NCBI RefSeq assembly: GCF_003148745.1 | Contig: NZ_QGGU01000002.1 | Coordinates: 372,001-436,000, forward strand | Reading direction: 5' to 3' | Origin: Pleionea mediterranea | GTDB taxonomy: Bacteria; Pseudomonadota; Gammaproteobacteria; Enterobacterales; Kangiellaceae | DNA length: 64,000 bases | In this document: piece by piece, positions 44,537-54,255 of the stretch | Position numbering within the stretch: the stretch's first letter is position 1 | Layout of the letters: each line of letters opens with the position of its first letter | Translations under genes and position numbers: made by a program | Notes under the pieces: model-generated | What the model saw: only the letters and a program-made list of their open reading frames with translations | Database searches by the model: none | Told to the model about the DNA's origin: nothing

Positions 44537-45133
44537 TTAACTCCAGCCACTTTGTTTTTTGCGACTGACACGACCAATGATTACACCAATTAAACAACCT
44601 GCGGCAACCACAATGGCACCGGCAAAAAACACTTCTTGCTGAAAGCGATCGGCCATGCGTTTATTTTGTTGTTCCAGAGTGGCGTTTTGGGTTTGCAGTT
44701 CACTGATTTCGTTTTGAAACGTTGCGCTTTTTTTAACAATCACATTAGCCGTTGCAAGTTGTTCTTGCAGCTTGGCAATCTCTTTGGCGTGTTGTTGTTT
44801 CAGATTTTCAATGGTAAGCAGTGCAGCAGATAATTCCTGCCGGGTTTCTTCAAGCTGAATTCGTGCACCCTTTGTTTCCGTTATAAAGCGGTTGAGTGTC
44901 CAGCCTTCACGTCCCTTATTGTCTCTCACTTTAATAAAGCCATTTTCGGGTTCATCATCCAGTACGGTGATTGCTGATCCTGCTGGTACGTAAAATAAGA
45001 TCCGGTACTCGTTGGTTGCACCACTTCTTACGGCTGTGCTCAGGTTATCCGTAACATAGGCTGTTTTTTCGGCAAAAACGGACAGGCTGGCAATAAGCGC
45101 AATCAGCATCAGGCTTTTTTGTAGGACGTTCAC
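44537..45133 (-). CDS. SH3-domain membrane protein (YgiM-like)
   Basis: 198 residues from a GTG with GGGGAG six nt upstream. A signal peptide (ending SLSVFA|EK), a bacterial SH3 domain (YVTDNLSTAVRSG...NEYRILFYVPAGSAITVLD...GFIKVRDNKGREGWTLNRF), a coiled coil (about 95-165) and a C-terminal membrane helix (VFFAGAIVVAAGCLIGVIIG) with a basic end. This is the layout of YgiM (TIGR04211). In E. coli ygiM neighbours ygiF and glnE; here the ygiF- and glnE-like genes lie within 3 and 16 kb. Confidence 0.88.
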   Translation of the reverse strand: MNVLQKSLMLIALIASLSVFAEKTAYVTDNLSTAVRSGATNEYRILFYVPAGSAITVLDDEPENGFIKVRDNKGREGWTLNRFITETKGARIQLEETRQELSAALLTIENLKQQHAKEIAKLQEQLATANVIVKKSATFQNEISELQTQNATLEQQNKRMADRFQQEVFFAGAIVVAAGCLIGVIIGRVSRKKQSGWS

Positions 45134-45249
45134 GGTTGACTCCCCTTGTATAACTGTTGCCGCATTGTATGACAATCAAATCGGCATGAATAGAGGGCAG
45201 AAAAGGATATAAATGGATATAAAAAGAAACTGTGATTCGGTTGGCAGTG

Positions 45250-45276
45250 GCAGGCAGTTCTAATTGAACTGCCTGC
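45250..45276 (-). terminator. Hairpin after the Pit gene
   Basis: Perfect 11-bp stem GCAGGCAGTTC / GAACTGCCTGC with a 5-nt loop, 23 bp after the minus-strand Pit stop. No T-run follows on the minus strand, so termination is uncertain. Confidence 0.5.
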
Positions 45277-45298
45277 GAAATCCTTATATCAGGGCGTT

Positions 45299-46576
45299 TT
45301 AAAGAAATATGCCCTTCAGCAGGAAGAAGAATACAATTGAAAGGAAAGCGCCAATCGGTAAGGTAACGACCCAGCTGACCACAATATTGCGAACCACGCC
45401 AAGGTTAAGCGCTGCAATACCACGAGCCATACCGACACCGAGTACACCACCTACCAGTGTTTGGGTAGTAGAAATTGGCAAACCGGTGCCCGAGGCAATC
45501 ACTACGGTTGTGGCTGCAGCCAGCTCCGCCGCAAAGCCACGAGAAGGAGTTAAGTGAGTGATGCCTTTACCAATGGTGGCCATAACGCGGCTACCAAACA
45601 GCGCAAGACCCGCCACAATACCGATACCACCAAGAGGCAATATCCACCAGGCCAGTTCCGTTTTAGCAACAATCTGACCGTCATTGGCGATCACGCTTTG
45701 TACGGCGGCGAGTGGACCAATTGCGTTAGCAACGTCGTTTGAACCGTGGGCAAATGCCATACAGCACGCGGTTACCACCATTAATACCGCAAAGATTTTT
45801 TCAACATTGCTGAAATGCATTTCTTTATCAGCATTGGGCTCAATTTTTACTTTGCTGATAAAATAGGCGCCAATCAGAGCGACGATGAGTCCAACACCAC
45901 CGGCGTATAAGTAGGCCTCGGTGGTTGAAATATCAAACGTGCCCGACTTCATTACGTGCTTGAGACCCTTTTTGATGGTAACCAGAGCAAGAACAAAACC
46001 GGCAAGAGCCATATAAAGTGGGACGTATTTTTTTGCGTTGGCAACAGGGTGGTCAGTATCGAAAATAAGCTTCTGAGCGCTCATAAAAATAAGGTAAGCG
46101 ATAATGCCCGAGATAGCCGGCGTAATAACCCAGCTTCCCAAGATTCCACCAACTTTACCCCAGCTAACAGCGTCAACGCCCATGGCGACCACGGCAAAAC
46201 CGATGATAGCACCAACAATGGAGTGAGTGGTTGAAACGGGCCAGCCTTTAGCCGATGCAACCGCAAGCCAGGTACCTGCGGCGAGCAGTGCCGAAATCAT
46301 CCCCAGTACCAGCAACTCGGGGTGGGGTATAAATGGCGTTGAGTCGATAATACCTTTACGAATGGTCGATGTTACTTCGCCCCCCGCTAAGTAAGCACCT
46401 GCAAACTCGAAGATAGCGGCGATTAGAACCGCCTGCTTAATGGTTAAGGCTTTTGAGCCTACGGATGTCCCCATTGCATTGGCAACATCATTTGCGCCAA
46501 TACCCCAGGCCATAAAAAAACCGACTATGGCGGCGAATACGAGTAGGAGAACCTCATAATGTGTGAAAAAATCCAT
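45299..46576 (-). CDS. PitA-type inorganic phosphate transporter
   Basis: 425 residues, about 10-11 membrane helices in two inverted halves. The duplicated family signatures are GANDVANAMGTSVGSKAL near the N-terminus and GSNDVANAIGPLAAV in the second half. Pit carriers import metal-phosphate by proton symport. It follows the DUF47 gene on the same strand with 124 bp between; such DUF47-Pit pairs are usual in bacteria. Confidence 0.92.
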   Translation of the reverse strand: MDFFTHYEVLLLVFAAIVGFFMAWGIGANDVANAMGTSVGSKALTIKQAVLIAAIFEFAGAYLAGGEVTSTIRKGIIDSTPFIPHPELLVLGMISALLAAGTWLAVASAKGWPVSTTHSIVGAIIGFAVVAMGVDAVSWGKVGGILGSWVITPAISGIIAYLIFMSAQKLIFDTDHPVANAKKYVPLYMALAGFVLALVTIKKGLKHVMKSGTFDISTTEAYLYAGGVGLIVALIGAYFISKVKIEPNADKEMHFSNVEKIFAVLMVVTACCMAFAHGSNDVANAIGPLAAVQSVIANDGQIVAKTELAWWILPLGGIGIVAGLALFGSRVMATIGKGITHLTPSRGFAAELAAATTVVIASGTGLPISTTQTLVGGVLGVGMARGIAALNLGVVRNIVVSWVVTLPIGAFLSIVFFFLLKGIFL

Positions 46577-46636
46577 CGTCTTACCTGCTTATATTTCGAA
46601 TAGTGTGAATTCTGGTTTCAATGTTCATTGATATAA

Positions 46637-46693
46637 GCTCTTTGCTGATCGGTACATGCCGATCCTGTTGTTTTATGTTAATAAGCAAAGAGC
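46637..46693 (-). other. Nested inverted repeat between DUF47 and Pit genes
   Basis: GCTCTTTGCT (46637-46646) pairs with AGCAAAGAGC (46684-46693), enclosing GATCGG/CCGATC (46647-46652, 46659-46664). It is in the transcript between the two genes and could cap, process or attenuate it. Confidence 0.5.
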
Positions 46694-46700
46694 CTCGGTA

Positions 46701-47375
46701 TTATTTTCTGGCCAGCATTAATTCCAGATCGGAACCAACTTTTTCGGCGCGATCGGCAAGGTCGCCAATCCAGTCAATGATCTTATATAAAAACACAACA
46801 TTGACCGGTGGTAAGTCGGCTTCCAGTGCGAAGAGTTCTTTGCGTAATTTGCGCTGAAGGGTGTCGGTGTCATTTTCAATAACATCCAGCTCTTCGATCA
46901 TATGGGTAACCAGCGAAGCTTCTCGACCACGAAATCCGGTTTCAACCAGCTCATCAAGTTCGTGAATGGCTTTATGAGCCTGATTGGAAGCATCGATACA
47001 GCGAGTCAGGTAAGCGCCAAAACTTTGTTGCAGCGACTCAGGGATCTCCATATGACGACCGGTCATCAGGCCGGCAATGTCTTTTGCTTTATTGGCAATT
47101 TTATCTTGCGCGGTGACCAGACCCAGCAGGTCGGTACGGGCAACAGGTAAGAAAATGCCTCCCGGCAGTTTTAAGCGAATTTCTTTTTTTAAGTCATCGG
47201 CTTCGTTTTCCAGTTGACTGATTTTTTGTTGCAAAGCGTCAACTTTTTCCCAGTCTTTTGCATACACCGCATCCAGAAAAGGCTTTAATTCACTAACACA
47301 CTCGTGAACCTTGCTGATGTGGTCCTGCATGGGGCGGAAGGGAGAAGCTGCAAACAGGTCGCTGATTAAAGTCAT
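46701..47375 (-). CDS. DUF47-family PhoU-like regulator of Pit
   Basis: 224 residues from the ATG that yields MTLISDLFAASPFRPMQDH, the normal TIGR00153 start; the frame is open 51 codons upstream but with unrelated residues. All-helical, with the PhoU-like pattern ISQLENEADDLKKEIR...LPGGIFLPVARTDLLGLVTAQDKIANKA. These proteins are thought to regulate phosphate entry through the Pit carrier encoded downstream. Confidence 0.9.
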   Translation of the reverse strand: MTLISDLFAASPFRPMQDHISKVHECVSELKPFLDAVYAKDWEKVDALQQKISQLENEADDLKKEIRLKLPGGIFLPVARTDLLGLVTAQDKIANKAKDIAGLMTGRHMEIPESLQQSFGAYLTRCIDASNQAHKAIHELDELVETGFRGREASLVTHMIEELDVIENDTDTLQRKLRKELFALEADLPPVNVVFLYKIIDWIGDLADRAEKVGSDLELMLARK

Positions 47376-47606
47376 GACAATCTCGTTACAGTTAGATGAA
47401 AGAATTGTGATGGGCGATTGTAGTGAGGCAGCGCAGCGATGTCCAGTTGGTAAAATAAATGTCATAAATCTGTCATATTGAACCATGGAATTGCTCTTAT
47501 CGGCATTTAAGTGGCACGGCCATTTCACCCTTAAATTATAGGTGACATCAGAAATTTAGCTGGGTAAACTGGTTTTTTGTCGAAAAAACAACGGAAAGAC
47601 TTCTAG

Positions 47607-49127
47607 ATGGCTAACGAGATTGAGGTCAAACTCATCGCTGAACAGCAAGTGGTGAAGTCGCTGCTTGATATGTCATTTGAGGGTGTCAGTGCGATTGATC
47701 CCTGGCAAACATCCGAGCTCAAAAACACCTACTTTGATACCGTCAACTTTAAACTGCGAGAGTTAAAAATTGGCCTGCGCATTCGCGCCGATGGTGAAAA
47801 GCTGATTCAAACCGTAAAAGCATCTGGCCGTGCCATTGGTGGGTTGCATGAGCGTAATGAATCGGAAACCGAACTCGATGAGTTTAAAATCGACATCAAT
47901 AAAGTGGAAGATCCTTACCTTAAAATTCTGCTCGAAGAAGCTCTCACCGATTGCGGCGAGCTGGACAGAGTATTCACCACCAACTTTACCCGACACAAAA
48001 CCCTGTTCTACTTTGACGATGGCACCGAAATAGAAGTGGCACTGGATGTAGGGCATATTTATTACGAAGACGACTCCTGCCCAATTTCAGAGGTTGAGCT
48101 GGAACTGGTGACCGGTGATCCCAAGCATCTGTTTTCACTCAGTCGTAGGCTAATTTCCGAACACGGATTTGCCATCAGTAATGCCAGCAAGGCGCGACGC
48201 GGTTATTCACTGTGTTCTTCTTTGCCAGTGACTCATCGCAAAATGTCGGTGATTGAACTCAGCTCAGGCACCGAAGCGGAAAAAGCTTTTGAGATAATCT
48301 GTTATTCCGGACTGAAGCACTGGCAGTACTATGAGCAGTTTCTCGATTCATCACTGGCCCCCGACGCCATTTTACAAATGTACCGGGCGCTGTTGTACAT
48401 TCAGCATGTGTATCAGGTATTTGGCAGTTTGATCCCACGGCACGCCACCAGTGATCTGCGCGCCAACTGGGAATGGATGGCCGGTTTTATGGATAAAATT
48501 GTCACGGTGGCGCGTGAGCGTAATCATATAAAGCAGATGCTGGAACAGGAGTTAGCGTCGGAAGAAGAGCTGGCACAAGTGGTCGCCGCCAATAAAGCAG
48601 AACTCGCTGAAGCCGTGGCCAAATTCAAAGAGTTAAAGGCTTCTCCGCGTTATAACCTGGTGATGCTCGGTATCTCTGAGTGGCTGTTCTTCAAACAATG
48701 GCAAAATTTTATTGAAGAGGGCGACAAAGAAAAACTAAAAGCACCGATTATTGATTTTGCCAAAGCACAACTTGAGCACGCTTTAAAAGAATTGCGTCGG
48801 GAGTTTGGGCCAAAAATTAAACTCGATACCAACGATTATTTGGTGCAGGTCGATCGCTTAAGAAAGGCACTCGATATCGGTTTGTTTTTTGGTGGTCTGT
48901 TTGACTCGAAAAAACGGCAGCAGTATCGACAGCCCTGGCTAGATTTAATGGCTGGCACTCGTGAACTGGCTTTGTACAAATATGTTTGTCATACCTTTAA
49001 AGCGCATAAACTCAGAGACGACAAAGATATCGAACATTGGTTTGACAGGCGTTCGGAATCGGTTTTAGAAGCGATGGAACAAACGCGAAAAGCCATGTTC
49101 AAAGCCAGACCCTATTGGTTGCTGTAA
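47607..49127 (+). CDS. CYTH-CHAD inorganic triphosphatase (YgiF-like)
   Basis: 506 residues. The CYTH domain (1-about 205) starts ANEIEVKL with the EIExK tunnel motif and has KNTYFDT and LRIRADGEK; it hydrolyses inorganic triphosphate. The C-terminal CHAD domain (about 225-500) is helical, with basic residues that bind polyphosphate. Longer than E. coli YgiF (433). Transcribed divergently from the Pit system, so a phosphate-polyphosphate theme is plausible. Confidence 0.88.
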   Translation: MANEIEVKLIAEQQVVKSLLDMSFEGVSAIDPWQTSELKNTYFDTVNFKLRELKIGLRIRADGEKLIQTVKASGRAIGGLHERNESETELDEFKIDINKVEDPYLKILLEEALTDCGELDRVFTTNFTRHKTLFYFDDGTEIEVALDVGHIYYEDDSCPISEVELELVTGDPKHLFSLSRRLISEHGFAISNASKARRGYSLCSSLPVTHRKMSVIELSSGTEAEKAFEIICYSGLKHWQYYEQFLDSSLAPDAILQMYRALLYIQHVYQVFGSLIPRHATSDLRANWEWMAGFMDKIVTVARERNHIKQMLEQELASEEELAQVVAANKAELAEAVAKFKELKASPRYNLVMLGISEWLFFKQWQNFIEEGDKEKLKAPIIDFAKAQLEHALKELRREFGPKIKLDTNDYLVQVDRLRKALDIGLFFGGLFDSKKRQQYRQPWLDLMAGTRELALYKYVCHTFKAHKLRDDKDIEHWFDRRSESVLEAMEQTRKAMFKARPYWLL

Positions 49128-49190
49128 ATTTTTAGCATCTGTTTTCCTCCACGATTAAATTCCTACAACCACTGATGTGATTTTTCTTAT

Positions 49191-50642
49191 ATGAATCAAA
49201 ACTGGATCATTCTTAAGTTTGGTGGCAGCAGTGTCGGTGAAATACGACATTGGCGAACCATTACTGAACAGGTACAACATCAACAGACTCAAGGATACCG
49301 CCCTTTACTGGTGTTATCTGCACTGAAAAATGTATCCAATTTGTTAGAAGCTTTATTGCATCAGTCGCTGGCCGGTGTACACACCAATGCCATATTTCAG
49401 TTAAAAGAATTACACACAGGCTTTGCGTCACAACTCGGATTAAACGGCGAACAATTGTTGGCGAATTATTTTGAAAAACTGGCAGCCTTTTGTGATGCCA
49501 TTTATCAGCAGCAAAGTATTACGTCAGAAGATCACGCAAAAGTATTGGCGATAGGTGAGTTATTATCATCAACCATTGGTGCGGCCTATTTGTCACAACA
49601 AGATATAGATTGCGACTTTGTCGATGTGCGCTCTATTCTTAAAGCTGACACACTGGATGAGCAGGACGCCTGGCATCACTTCACCAGTAATCGCTGTGGT
49701 TTTGATCGTGACATAGCCATCGAAAATGATTTAGCGAGCAAAAAGTCGGTCATAGTGACACAGGGTTTTATTGCCTCCGACGAAAAACAACGAACGGTAT
49801 TATTGGGACGAGAGGGCTCCGACACTTCGGCGAGTTATCTGGCGTCGATATTAGGTGCGCGCGAACTTCAAATATGGACCGATGTACCGGGCGTATTTAG
49901 CTATAATCCCAGAGTGATTGCAGACGCTCGGCAGATCAAACAGTTAAGCTACGCACAGGCGGAGCGACTGACCCGCTGTGGCGCAAAAGTTTTACACCCC
50001 CGAACAATTCAACCGGTTAAAGCATCCGGTATTTCGGTAACCGTTAAGTCGACTTTACTGCCAAAGCATAAAGGTACCGTCATTGGTGTTGAAAAAGCAT
50101 GCTCTGCCGATATTATTGCCATGGCAAGCCATAGCAATGTGGTTCAAATCATGGTGGATAAAAAGTATCATAATTTCATTCGGCAGCAATTGTTACCGAT
50201 AGGCTTTGACCGGGTTAATCTTGAATTATCGAGTGTTAAGCACAGCAATAAATCACCGTTATTATTCACCTACTCCAACACCGAGCAGCAGCAACCGAGT
50301 GCAGAGCAGTTACGTCACATTTTAATGAGCTTTAAACAACTCAATGTTCTGGATTCAAACTCTTTAATTATTGACGACAAATGCAGCGCCATCAGTTTAA
50401 TCGGTGCAGAACAAAAAAGTGACTGGAAACATAACTTAACTCAGATAAGTCAGCAACAAAGGTCACAATTGGATGAGTACTTATCATTGCTTGAAAGCAC
50501 AGGCGTACTTATTTTTATAGTCAGGCAAGACAAAGAAAGTCAGTGGGTGGCGGCATTACACAAACAAATTTTTGAAACTGACTTGCAAAGTCAGGCCTCT
50601 GTGTTTGGCGAACGTTGGCAAGAAATTATGGCTCTGCAATAA
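49191..50642 (+). CDS. Aspartate kinase
   Basis: 483 residues. Motifs: KFGGSSVGEIRHW at the N-terminus, LGREGSDTSASYLASILGA, WTDVPGVFSYNPRVI and LTRCGAKVLHPRTIQP. The C-terminal 150 residues should be ACT domains but are poorly conserved and Gln/Ser-rich, so feedback control may differ. Phosphorylates aspartate on the path to lysine, threonine and methionine. dapE of the same pathway is 4 kb downstream on the other strand. Confidence 0.9.
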   Translation: MNQNWIILKFGGSSVGEIRHWRTITEQVQHQQTQGYRPLLVLSALKNVSNLLEALLHQSLAGVHTNAIFQLKELHTGFASQLGLNGEQLLANYFEKLAAFCDAIYQQQSITSEDHAKVLAIGELLSSTIGAAYLSQQDIDCDFVDVRSILKADTLDEQDAWHHFTSNRCGFDRDIAIENDLASKKSVIVTQGFIASDEKQRTVLLGREGSDTSASYLASILGARELQIWTDVPGVFSYNPRVIADARQIKQLSYAQAERLTRCGAKVLHPRTIQPVKASGISVTVKSTLLPKHKGTVIGVEKACSADIIAMASHSNVVQIMVDKKYHNFIRQQLLPIGFDRVNLELSSVKHSNKSPLLFTYSNTEQQQPSAEQLRHILMSFKQLNVLDSNSLIIDDKCSAISLIGAEQKSDWKHNLTQISQQQRSQLDEYLSLLESTGVLIFIVRQDKESQWVAALHKQIFETDLQSQASVFGERWQEIMALQ

Positions 50643-50765
50643 ACTCTTCGTAATACAGTTGATTTGCTTTTACTTTTTTTGACATAAAACTTTCGCAACA
50701 GCGTCATATATTTGTCTTTTAGAAAGATTAGAGTGCAGTCATCAACATTGCATGGCGAGTTAATT

Positions 50766-51596
50766 ATGACTGACTTTACCAAAGGGAACGCTTATTCCAA
50801 CCAATCACTCAAGCAATGCCGTGCTTTATTCATTTCCGATGTGCATTTAGGTTACAAAGATTGTCGGGCAGATTTTTTATTGGATTTACTCGAAAGCGTG
50901 TCATTCTCTACGCTTTATCTGGTAGGTGATATTGTCGATATATGGTCACTGAAAAAGCGTATTTATTGGCCAAAGATGCATCAAAAATTACTGACTCGTT
51001 TATTAGAGCTTCCAAATCAAGGTGTTCGTGTCGTGTATATTCCGGGCAATCACGATGAAGCTATGCGAAAATTTTTACACCTCTCCGTTAATCATATCGA
51101 GATTTATCAAGAGTTTGAGCACCAGACTAATAACGGTCAAAAGTTATTATTGTTGCACGGTGATGCGTTTGACAGCATTGTTTGTGGCGCACCACTGATG
51201 GGCTGGTTAGGCGATAAACTGTATGACTTTTTATTATTTTTGAATCGATGGTTTAATCGAATTCGACGAATGTTTGGTAAGCCTTATTGGTCACTGGCCA
51301 GTCACATTAAACAGAAAGTAGGTAAAGCACAAAGTTATATTAAGCGTTATAAGCAGGCTGCGACTCAGTTTGCTTATAATAAAGGTTACGACGGTGTCGT
51401 TTGTGGGCATATTCATCAGCCCGATCTGGATAAAACCGAGTATGGTGTTTACGCCAACTGCGGTGACTGGATTGAAAGCTGTACCTGCTTAATCGAAAAT
51501 CAATATGGTGATATTGAACTTATCCATTGGGCTGATCATAAGCAGCTGTTGACTCGGCATGAGTTTGACAATGAAATACCACAGCGTGCGGCCTAA
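50766..51596 (+). CDS. UDP-2,3-diacylglucosamine pyrophosphatase-like (LpxH-like) hydrolase
   Basis: 276 residues of the calcineurin-like phosphoesterase fold with metal motifs SDVHLGY, VGDIVDIW, GNHDE, LHGDAFD and CGHIHQP in order. Family relatives cleave UDP-2,3-diacylglucosamine in lipid A synthesis, but this subfamily (about 270-290 residues) lies outside core LpxH. An upstream TTG start is possible; the ATG was preferred. An OlsF-like acyltransferase follows, a lipid-related neighbour. Confidence 0.85.
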   Translation: MTDFTKGNAYSNQSLKQCRALFISDVHLGYKDCRADFLLDLLESVSFSTLYLVGDIVDIWSLKKRIYWPKMHQKLLTRLLELPNQGVRVVYIPGNHDEAMRKFLHLSVNHIEIYQEFEHQTNNGQKLLLLHGDAFDSIVCGAPLMGWLGDKLYDFLLFLNRWFNRIRRMFGKPYWSLASHIKQKVGKAQSYIKRYKQAATQFAYNKGYDGVVCGHIHQPDLDKTEYGVYANCGDWIESCTCLIENQYGDIELIHWADHKQLLTRHEFDNEIPQRAA

Positions 51597-51707
51597 ATAA
51601 TTAGATGATGACTAGTTAGTTCATAACTGTCATTTATCTGCCATAACATTATCAAAAACACGTAATAAAATATCGCTAAGCTACGATTAAACCATGAGAG
51701 AATCTGT

Positions 51708-53459
51708 ATGTTTAACGTAGACACATTATTACAACAACGATTTCCACAGTTATCCAACCGTCGTTGGTTATTTAAAGCATTTTCGGGTGTTTTAAAGTAT
51801 CTACTGCATGAAAAGGAATTTATTCAGTTTCAGAAAGAGCTACCTTACACTGAAGGCATTGATTTTGTGGATCAAGTGCTGGACTACTTTAACTTTAGTT
51901 ATTCCATTACCCAACGAGATCGTGAGCGGATCCCTGCCAGCGGCCGTGTGGTTATTGTTTCAAATCACCCTATTGGTTCTCTGGATGGATTGGCGTTGAT
52001 ACAATTGGTTCGTCATATACGGCCTGATGTAAAAATTCTGGCTAACGATATGTTGATGACACTTAAGCCATTACAAAAGTTATTGTTGCCGGTTAATAAT
52101 ATGGGCGGAAAAACGCCTAAACAAAACTTAACGAATATTACCCAGTATCTTGAACAAGAAGGAGCTGTCATTATTTTTCCGGCTGGCGAAGTTTCTCGAA
52201 TGAAATTATCAGGGGTCAAAGATGGTAAGTGGCATTCCGGCTTTGTTGGCATAGCTCGTACGGCAAAAGCTCCTGTACTAACGCTGTTTGTGGATGCTCG
52301 TAATTCAATTTCGTTTTATTTGACTTCGATGCTTTACAAGCCGTTGGCGACATTATTACTGGTTAAGGAAATGACCAAACAGTCGAAGAAAACCGTAACG
52401 ATTAAAGCGGGTGATATGATCCCGGTTGAACAGTATGCTCAGCTCCCACTGGCTAAAAAAGAAGTTGCCCGTTTATTTCGAAAGCACCTGTATCGCATAG
52501 GCAGTGATCGAAAGCCCGTGTTTTCAACCCAGGCGTCCATTGCTCATCCAGAAAGTCCGAGTGTATTGCATTCTGCATTAAAGCAACAAACACTGTTGGG
52601 CGAAACACCCGATGGCAAATCAATATTTTTATGTCGTGGAAAGATCGAGTCGGTTATTTTAAGGGAAATAGGCCGCTTGAGAGAGTTGTCATTTCGGGCT
52701 GTTGGTGAAGGGACAGGAAATAAAAGAGATACGGATAAATTTGATCATTATTATTATCATTTGGTGTTGTGGGATAAGGATGCACTTGAAATTGTTGGTG
52801 CTTATCGATTTTGTGATACACAAAAAGTGATTTCTGAACAAGGCATGGAAGGACTTTACACCAACAGTCTGTTTGCTTTTGATGAAAATATGAATGGGTA
52901 TTTTTCGCAGGCAATAGAATTGGGGCGAAGCTTTGTTCAGCCCAAGTACTGGGGGAAGCGATCACTGGATTACTTATGGTATGGCATAGGTGCTTTTTTA
53001 CAAAAAGAACCAAGGTTTCGATATTTGTTTGGCGCTGTTAGCTTAAGTGACCATTACCCTAAGGCGTCAAAAGATTTACTGGTTTATTTTTATTCACTGT
53101 ATTTCTCTGAGCAGCAAACCCCTGCGCGTTCATTTAATCCTTATAATATTGAAGCGTCTGTCAGTAATGAGTTGAAAGACACTTTTGTTGGCAATGATTA
53201 TAAAAAGGACTTCACACAACTGAAATCATTACTTGCCAATATGGGCGTCGCGATACCTACTTTATATAAGCAATATACTGAGCTATGCGAGCCTGGCGGT
53301 GTTAAATTTTTAGACTTTGGTGTGGATGCTGATTTTGCAGGTTGTGTGGATGGCTTGGTGCTGGTTGATATTGATAAGTTAAAGCAAAAAAAGCGAAAGC
53401 GTTATCTTGAAACGGGAAAATATCAAAGTGAGCCTAATGCCGATAAAAATGCGACTTGA
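51708..53459 (+). CDS. Bifunctional lysophospholipid acyltransferase-N-acyltransferase (OlsF-like)
   Basis: 583 residues. The N-terminal PlsC-type domain (about 60-265) has VVIVSNHPIGSLDG and IIFPAGEVSRM. The C-terminal GNAT-like acyltransferase domain (about 290-500) has LRELSFRAVGEGTGN, GAYRFC, GLYTNSLF and ELGRSFVQPKYWGKRSLDYLW. This fusion matches OlsF, which in some gammaproteobacteria makes ornithine lipids alone (N-acylation by the C-terminal part, O-acylation by the N-terminal part). The role here is inferred; other acyl acceptors are possible. Confidence 0.85.
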   Translation: MFNVDTLLQQRFPQLSNRRWLFKAFSGVLKYLLHEKEFIQFQKELPYTEGIDFVDQVLDYFNFSYSITQRDRERIPASGRVVIVSNHPIGSLDGLALIQLVRHIRPDVKILANDMLMTLKPLQKLLLPVNNMGGKTPKQNLTNITQYLEQEGAVIIFPAGEVSRMKLSGVKDGKWHSGFVGIARTAKAPVLTLFVDARNSISFYLTSMLYKPLATLLLVKEMTKQSKKTVTIKAGDMIPVEQYAQLPLAKKEVARLFRKHLYRIGSDRKPVFSTQASIAHPESPSVLHSALKQQTLLGETPDGKSIFLCRGKIESVILREIGRLRELSFRAVGEGTGNKRDTDKFDHYYYHLVLWDKDALEIVGAYRFCDTQKVISEQGMEGLYTNSLFAFDENMNGYFSQAIELGRSFVQPKYWGKRSLDYLWYGIGAFLQKEPRFRYLFGAVSLSDHYPKASKDLLVYFYSLYFSEQQTPARSFNPYNIEASVSNELKDTFVGNDYKKDFTQLKSLLANMGVAIPTLYKQYTELCEPGGVKFLDFGVDADFAGCVDGLVLVDIDKLKQKKRKRYLETGKYQSEPNADKNAT

Positions 53460-53541
53460 AGGAAATTGATAAGTGGCTTTGCCAGGCTTTTTTATAGTAA
53501 ATATTCTTCAATCATAATTAAGTTATAGCTGAGACCAGTCT

Positions 53542-53841
53542 ATGAGCAGTATGAAAGGTTTAGAAAATATTAGTCAAAAAGAGATTGGTCATAAAAAGAT
53601 TAGCCTAAGGAATGAGAAAGGGCATCAAGGACGATGCAGTCATTGCCAAGAGATGATGGCTGGTAAGTTTTTATTTTTACATAAAGTAATGAGCTTTATT
53701 GGGTTTGAGCGAAAAAGGTTAAGCCGTCCAAAGCCATTCAGTGAAAGACACAGTGAGCAAACGCATTCTTCTCCGTTATACGTTAATAAATACAACTGTC
53801 TCCGCCAAAGCATAGATGCGTTTTATTTAATTCCGGATTAA
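53542..53841 (+). CDS. Hypothetical protein of 99 residues
   Basis: Open frame with ATG, no clear ribosome site. Basic; contains a GRCSHCQEMM (Cys-x2-Cys) motif and a hydrophobic stretch FLFLHKVMSFIGF. It follows the OlsF-like gene by 82 bp on the same strand. No family recognised, could be a real small gene or a chance frame. Confidence 0.4.
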   Translation: MSSMKGLENISQKEIGHKKISLRNEKGHQGRCSHCQEMMAGKFLFLHKVMSFIGFERKRLSRPKPFSERHSEQTHSSPLYVNKYNCLRQSIDAFYLIPD

Positions 53842-53875
53842 TAACTTTATTATGCCGATAAAAGTTGAGCCTTTA

Positions 53876-54112
53876 TTAGTGTGCCTCTCGTAAGCGAACA
53901 TCCAGTTGATCGACTATTTCAGCCCAGTCGGAATCATCGGATATGGCCTGATGCAAAAAGTCTTTTTGCCCTTTGTTCCAGAAATCGGCCTCGAACAAAG
54001 ATTCCTTATCATCAAGCGGATGCTGCTTAATAAATGACTCAATGGATTTAGAGGTGTTAGGTAAGCCAAGCTGAGCAAACAGTTCGGACATTGGATGAAA
54101 ACTGGTTTCCAT
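53876..54112 (-). CDS. DUF2789 family protein
   Basis: 78 residues with the family pattern METSFHPMSELFAQLGLPN...IESFI..HPL...LFEADFWN.GQ..FL.QAI.DDSDWAE.VDQLD..LR. GAGG precedes ATG. Small helical cytoplasmic protein of unknown role, common in marine gammaproteobacteria. Confidence 0.9.
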   Translation of the reverse strand: METSFHPMSELFAQLGLPNTSKSIESFIKQHPLDDKESLFEADFWNKGQKDFLHQAISDDSDWAEIVDQLDVRLREAH

Positions 54113-54255
54113 TATAAGGCCTCTTTAAACGGTTCTTGATTTCAACTTATACAGTTATTATAGGGTAGTCCGTTAAGGCTCGACAGTAATAGAAGGGCGT
54201 ATAACAAAACAATATCAAAAGAATTATTGACATTCCATTCGACAATATAAAACCA

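Noticed and set aside
45250-45276. Strong intrinsic terminator after the Pit gene
   Set aside because: The 11-bp stem is perfect but lacks a T-run on the minus strand, so it is given as a hairpin with uncertain function.
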